DNA of 64,000 bases from Clavibacter michiganensis. Its GTDB lineage: Bacteria > Actinomycetota > Actinomycetes > Actinomycetales > Microbacteriaceae. Location: the NCBI RefSeq assembly GCF_016907085.1, contig NZ_JAFBBJ010000001.1, positions 806,001 through 870,000 of the forward strand, written 5' to 3'. Positions 63,374 to 64,000 of the stretch are shown one piece after another. A model generated the notes under the pieces. It was not told where the DNA came from, did no database searches, and saw only the letters and a program-made list of their open reading frames with translations. Position 1 is the first letter of the stretch, and each line of letters begins with the position of its first letter. Position numbers and translations under genes: made by a program.

Positions 63374-64000
63374 TCAGAACAGCCCCGTGTCGTCGAACCG
63401 TACACGGAGCGGGACCGTGGGCCGGAACCCGGTGCGGCCCGCGACGGGCTTGCGGCGGCTCGAGGCGTTGCGGACGACGGCCGCGCGGAGCTCCCGCGCC
63501 GCGTCCGGTCCGCTCGCGTAGTCGAGGCGGACGATGGCGCGCACGCGGCCCTGCTCGGTGGGCACCGGGCCGAGGACGTCGACGCCCTCGATCCCGCCGA
63601 GCCGCTCGACCGCCTGTCCGACGGCGTCCGGCAGTCCCTCGACGCTCGCGGCGCGCACGGCGGGCGGGAAGCGCAGGGCCCGGCGCTCGAGCAGCTCCTC
63701 GCGCGCGTAGCGCGGCTGCTGCCAGGTGGCGAGGGCGCGCGCGACCTGGCCGCCGACGCCGACGAGCATCACGGGGGCGCGCGGCGCGGCGAGGGCGGCG
63801 GCGTTGGACCACTGGCGGAGCACGTCCTCCCCCACGCGCAGGCTCTCGCGCGCGAGCATCCGCTCGCCGTCGAGCAGCAGGATCGCGCGGTAGCCGCCGG
63901 CGGCGACGGGCTCGGCCCCGCGCGTGGCGACGACCAGCCGCGACTCCGCGTCGACCTCCTGCACGTGGCGCTCGCCGTCGGCCAGCACCACCTGCACGCC
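63374..64000 (-). CDS. priA: Primosomal protein N' (PriA), C-terminal part
   Basis: The frame is open past the window edge, so only the C-terminal ~208 residues are seen. The part includes the C-terminal helicase region (LVVATRGAEPVAAGGYRAILLLDGE), the segment REELLERRALRFPPAVRAASVEG that precedes the last domain in PriA, and the C-terminal domain with VDVLGPVPTEQGRVRAIVR. PriA restarts stalled replication forks. Actinobacterial members often lack a working ATPase site, which cannot be judged from this part. Synteny with fmt supports the call. Confidence 0.82.
   Translation of the reverse strand, partial: GVQVVLADGERHVQEVDAESRLVVATRGAEPVAAGGYRAILLLDGERMLARESLRVGEDVLRQWSNAAALAAPRAPVMLVGVGGQVARALATWQQPRYAREELLERRALRFPPAVRAASVEGLPDAVGQAVERLGGIEGVDVLGPVPTEQGRVRAIVRLDYASGPDAARELRAAVVRNASSRRKPVAGRTGFRPTVPLRVRFDDTGLF

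Overview
The window is a stretch of core chromosome from a high-GC Gram-positive bacterium of the Actinomycetota. Lineage markers include RbpA, OpcA, WhiA, an ANTAR-output response regulator, the small HGxxPAAW protein and the actinobacterial Trp-associated membrane protein. The strong G/C third-position bias, the presence of a PTS component and the gene order fit the family Microbacteriaceae, with a Clavibacter-like organism as the best guess. That placement is inference from gene content, not a database match. Coding density is very high: no gap without a gene exceeds about 300 bases, and many neighbouring genes share 4-base ATGA or GTGA overlaps. I see no insertion sequence, prophage, CRISPR array, rRNA or transferred island.

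Layout. 1-5465: the end of serB, a kinase-fold protein and fabG (-), then a three-gene plus-strand set ending in a SURF1 protein, and a convergent ABC-F ATPase. 5635-9752: a suf Fe-S assembly operon (sufB-sufD-Rieske ferredoxin-sufC-sufT, -) with no sufS, sufU or sufR. 10019-12219: heme A synthase ctaA (+) and heme O synthase ctaB (-), which together with SURF1 serve cytochrome oxidase maturation. 12393-20683: a plus-strand pentose phosphate and glycolysis cluster, tkt, tal, pgi, zwf, opcA and pgl. 20877-24672: a minus-strand set gap, pgk, tpiA, secG and rbpA. 24800-32405: sodA, whiA, rapZ, uvrC and uvrA. 32485-36729: uvrB, coaE and rpsA. 36916-41783: a DUF885 peptidase-like protein, a lone PTS EIIA and polA (-). 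41837-43080: a hotdog thioesterase (+), a PdtaR-like regulator (-) and tRNA-Leu(CAA). 43178-51857: pyk, gltD, gltB and lgt. 51929-59612: a merged trp and his cluster (transcribed hisE-hisG-hisF-hisI-trpE-membrane protein-HGxxPAAW-trpC-trpB-trpA). 59722-64000: an FKBP isomerase, rpe, rsmB, fmt and the C-terminal end of priA.

How the genes work together. zwf, opcA, pgl, tkt, tal and rpe (60125-60793) cover all of the pentose phosphate pathway seen here; gnd and rpi are not in the window. pgi, tpiA, gap, pgk and pyk cover much of glycolysis. uvrA, uvrB, uvrC and polA give most of nucleotide excision repair. trpE with glutamate synthase and the his genes links nitrogen supply to aromatic and histidine synthesis.

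Nothing here looks like a wholly new system. The most unusual structural observation is a 71-bp-period tandem duplication at the fmt-rsmB junction. It creates a 24-codon coupled mini-ORF made of the start of RsmB joined to the end of Fmt. Other points of interest are a perfect inverted repeat over the tkt promoter, the absence of yvcK between rapZ and whiA, the Rieske gene inside a suf operon lacking its desulfurase, an orphan EIIA after polA, and small uncharacterised proteins coupled to SURF1 and to trpC.
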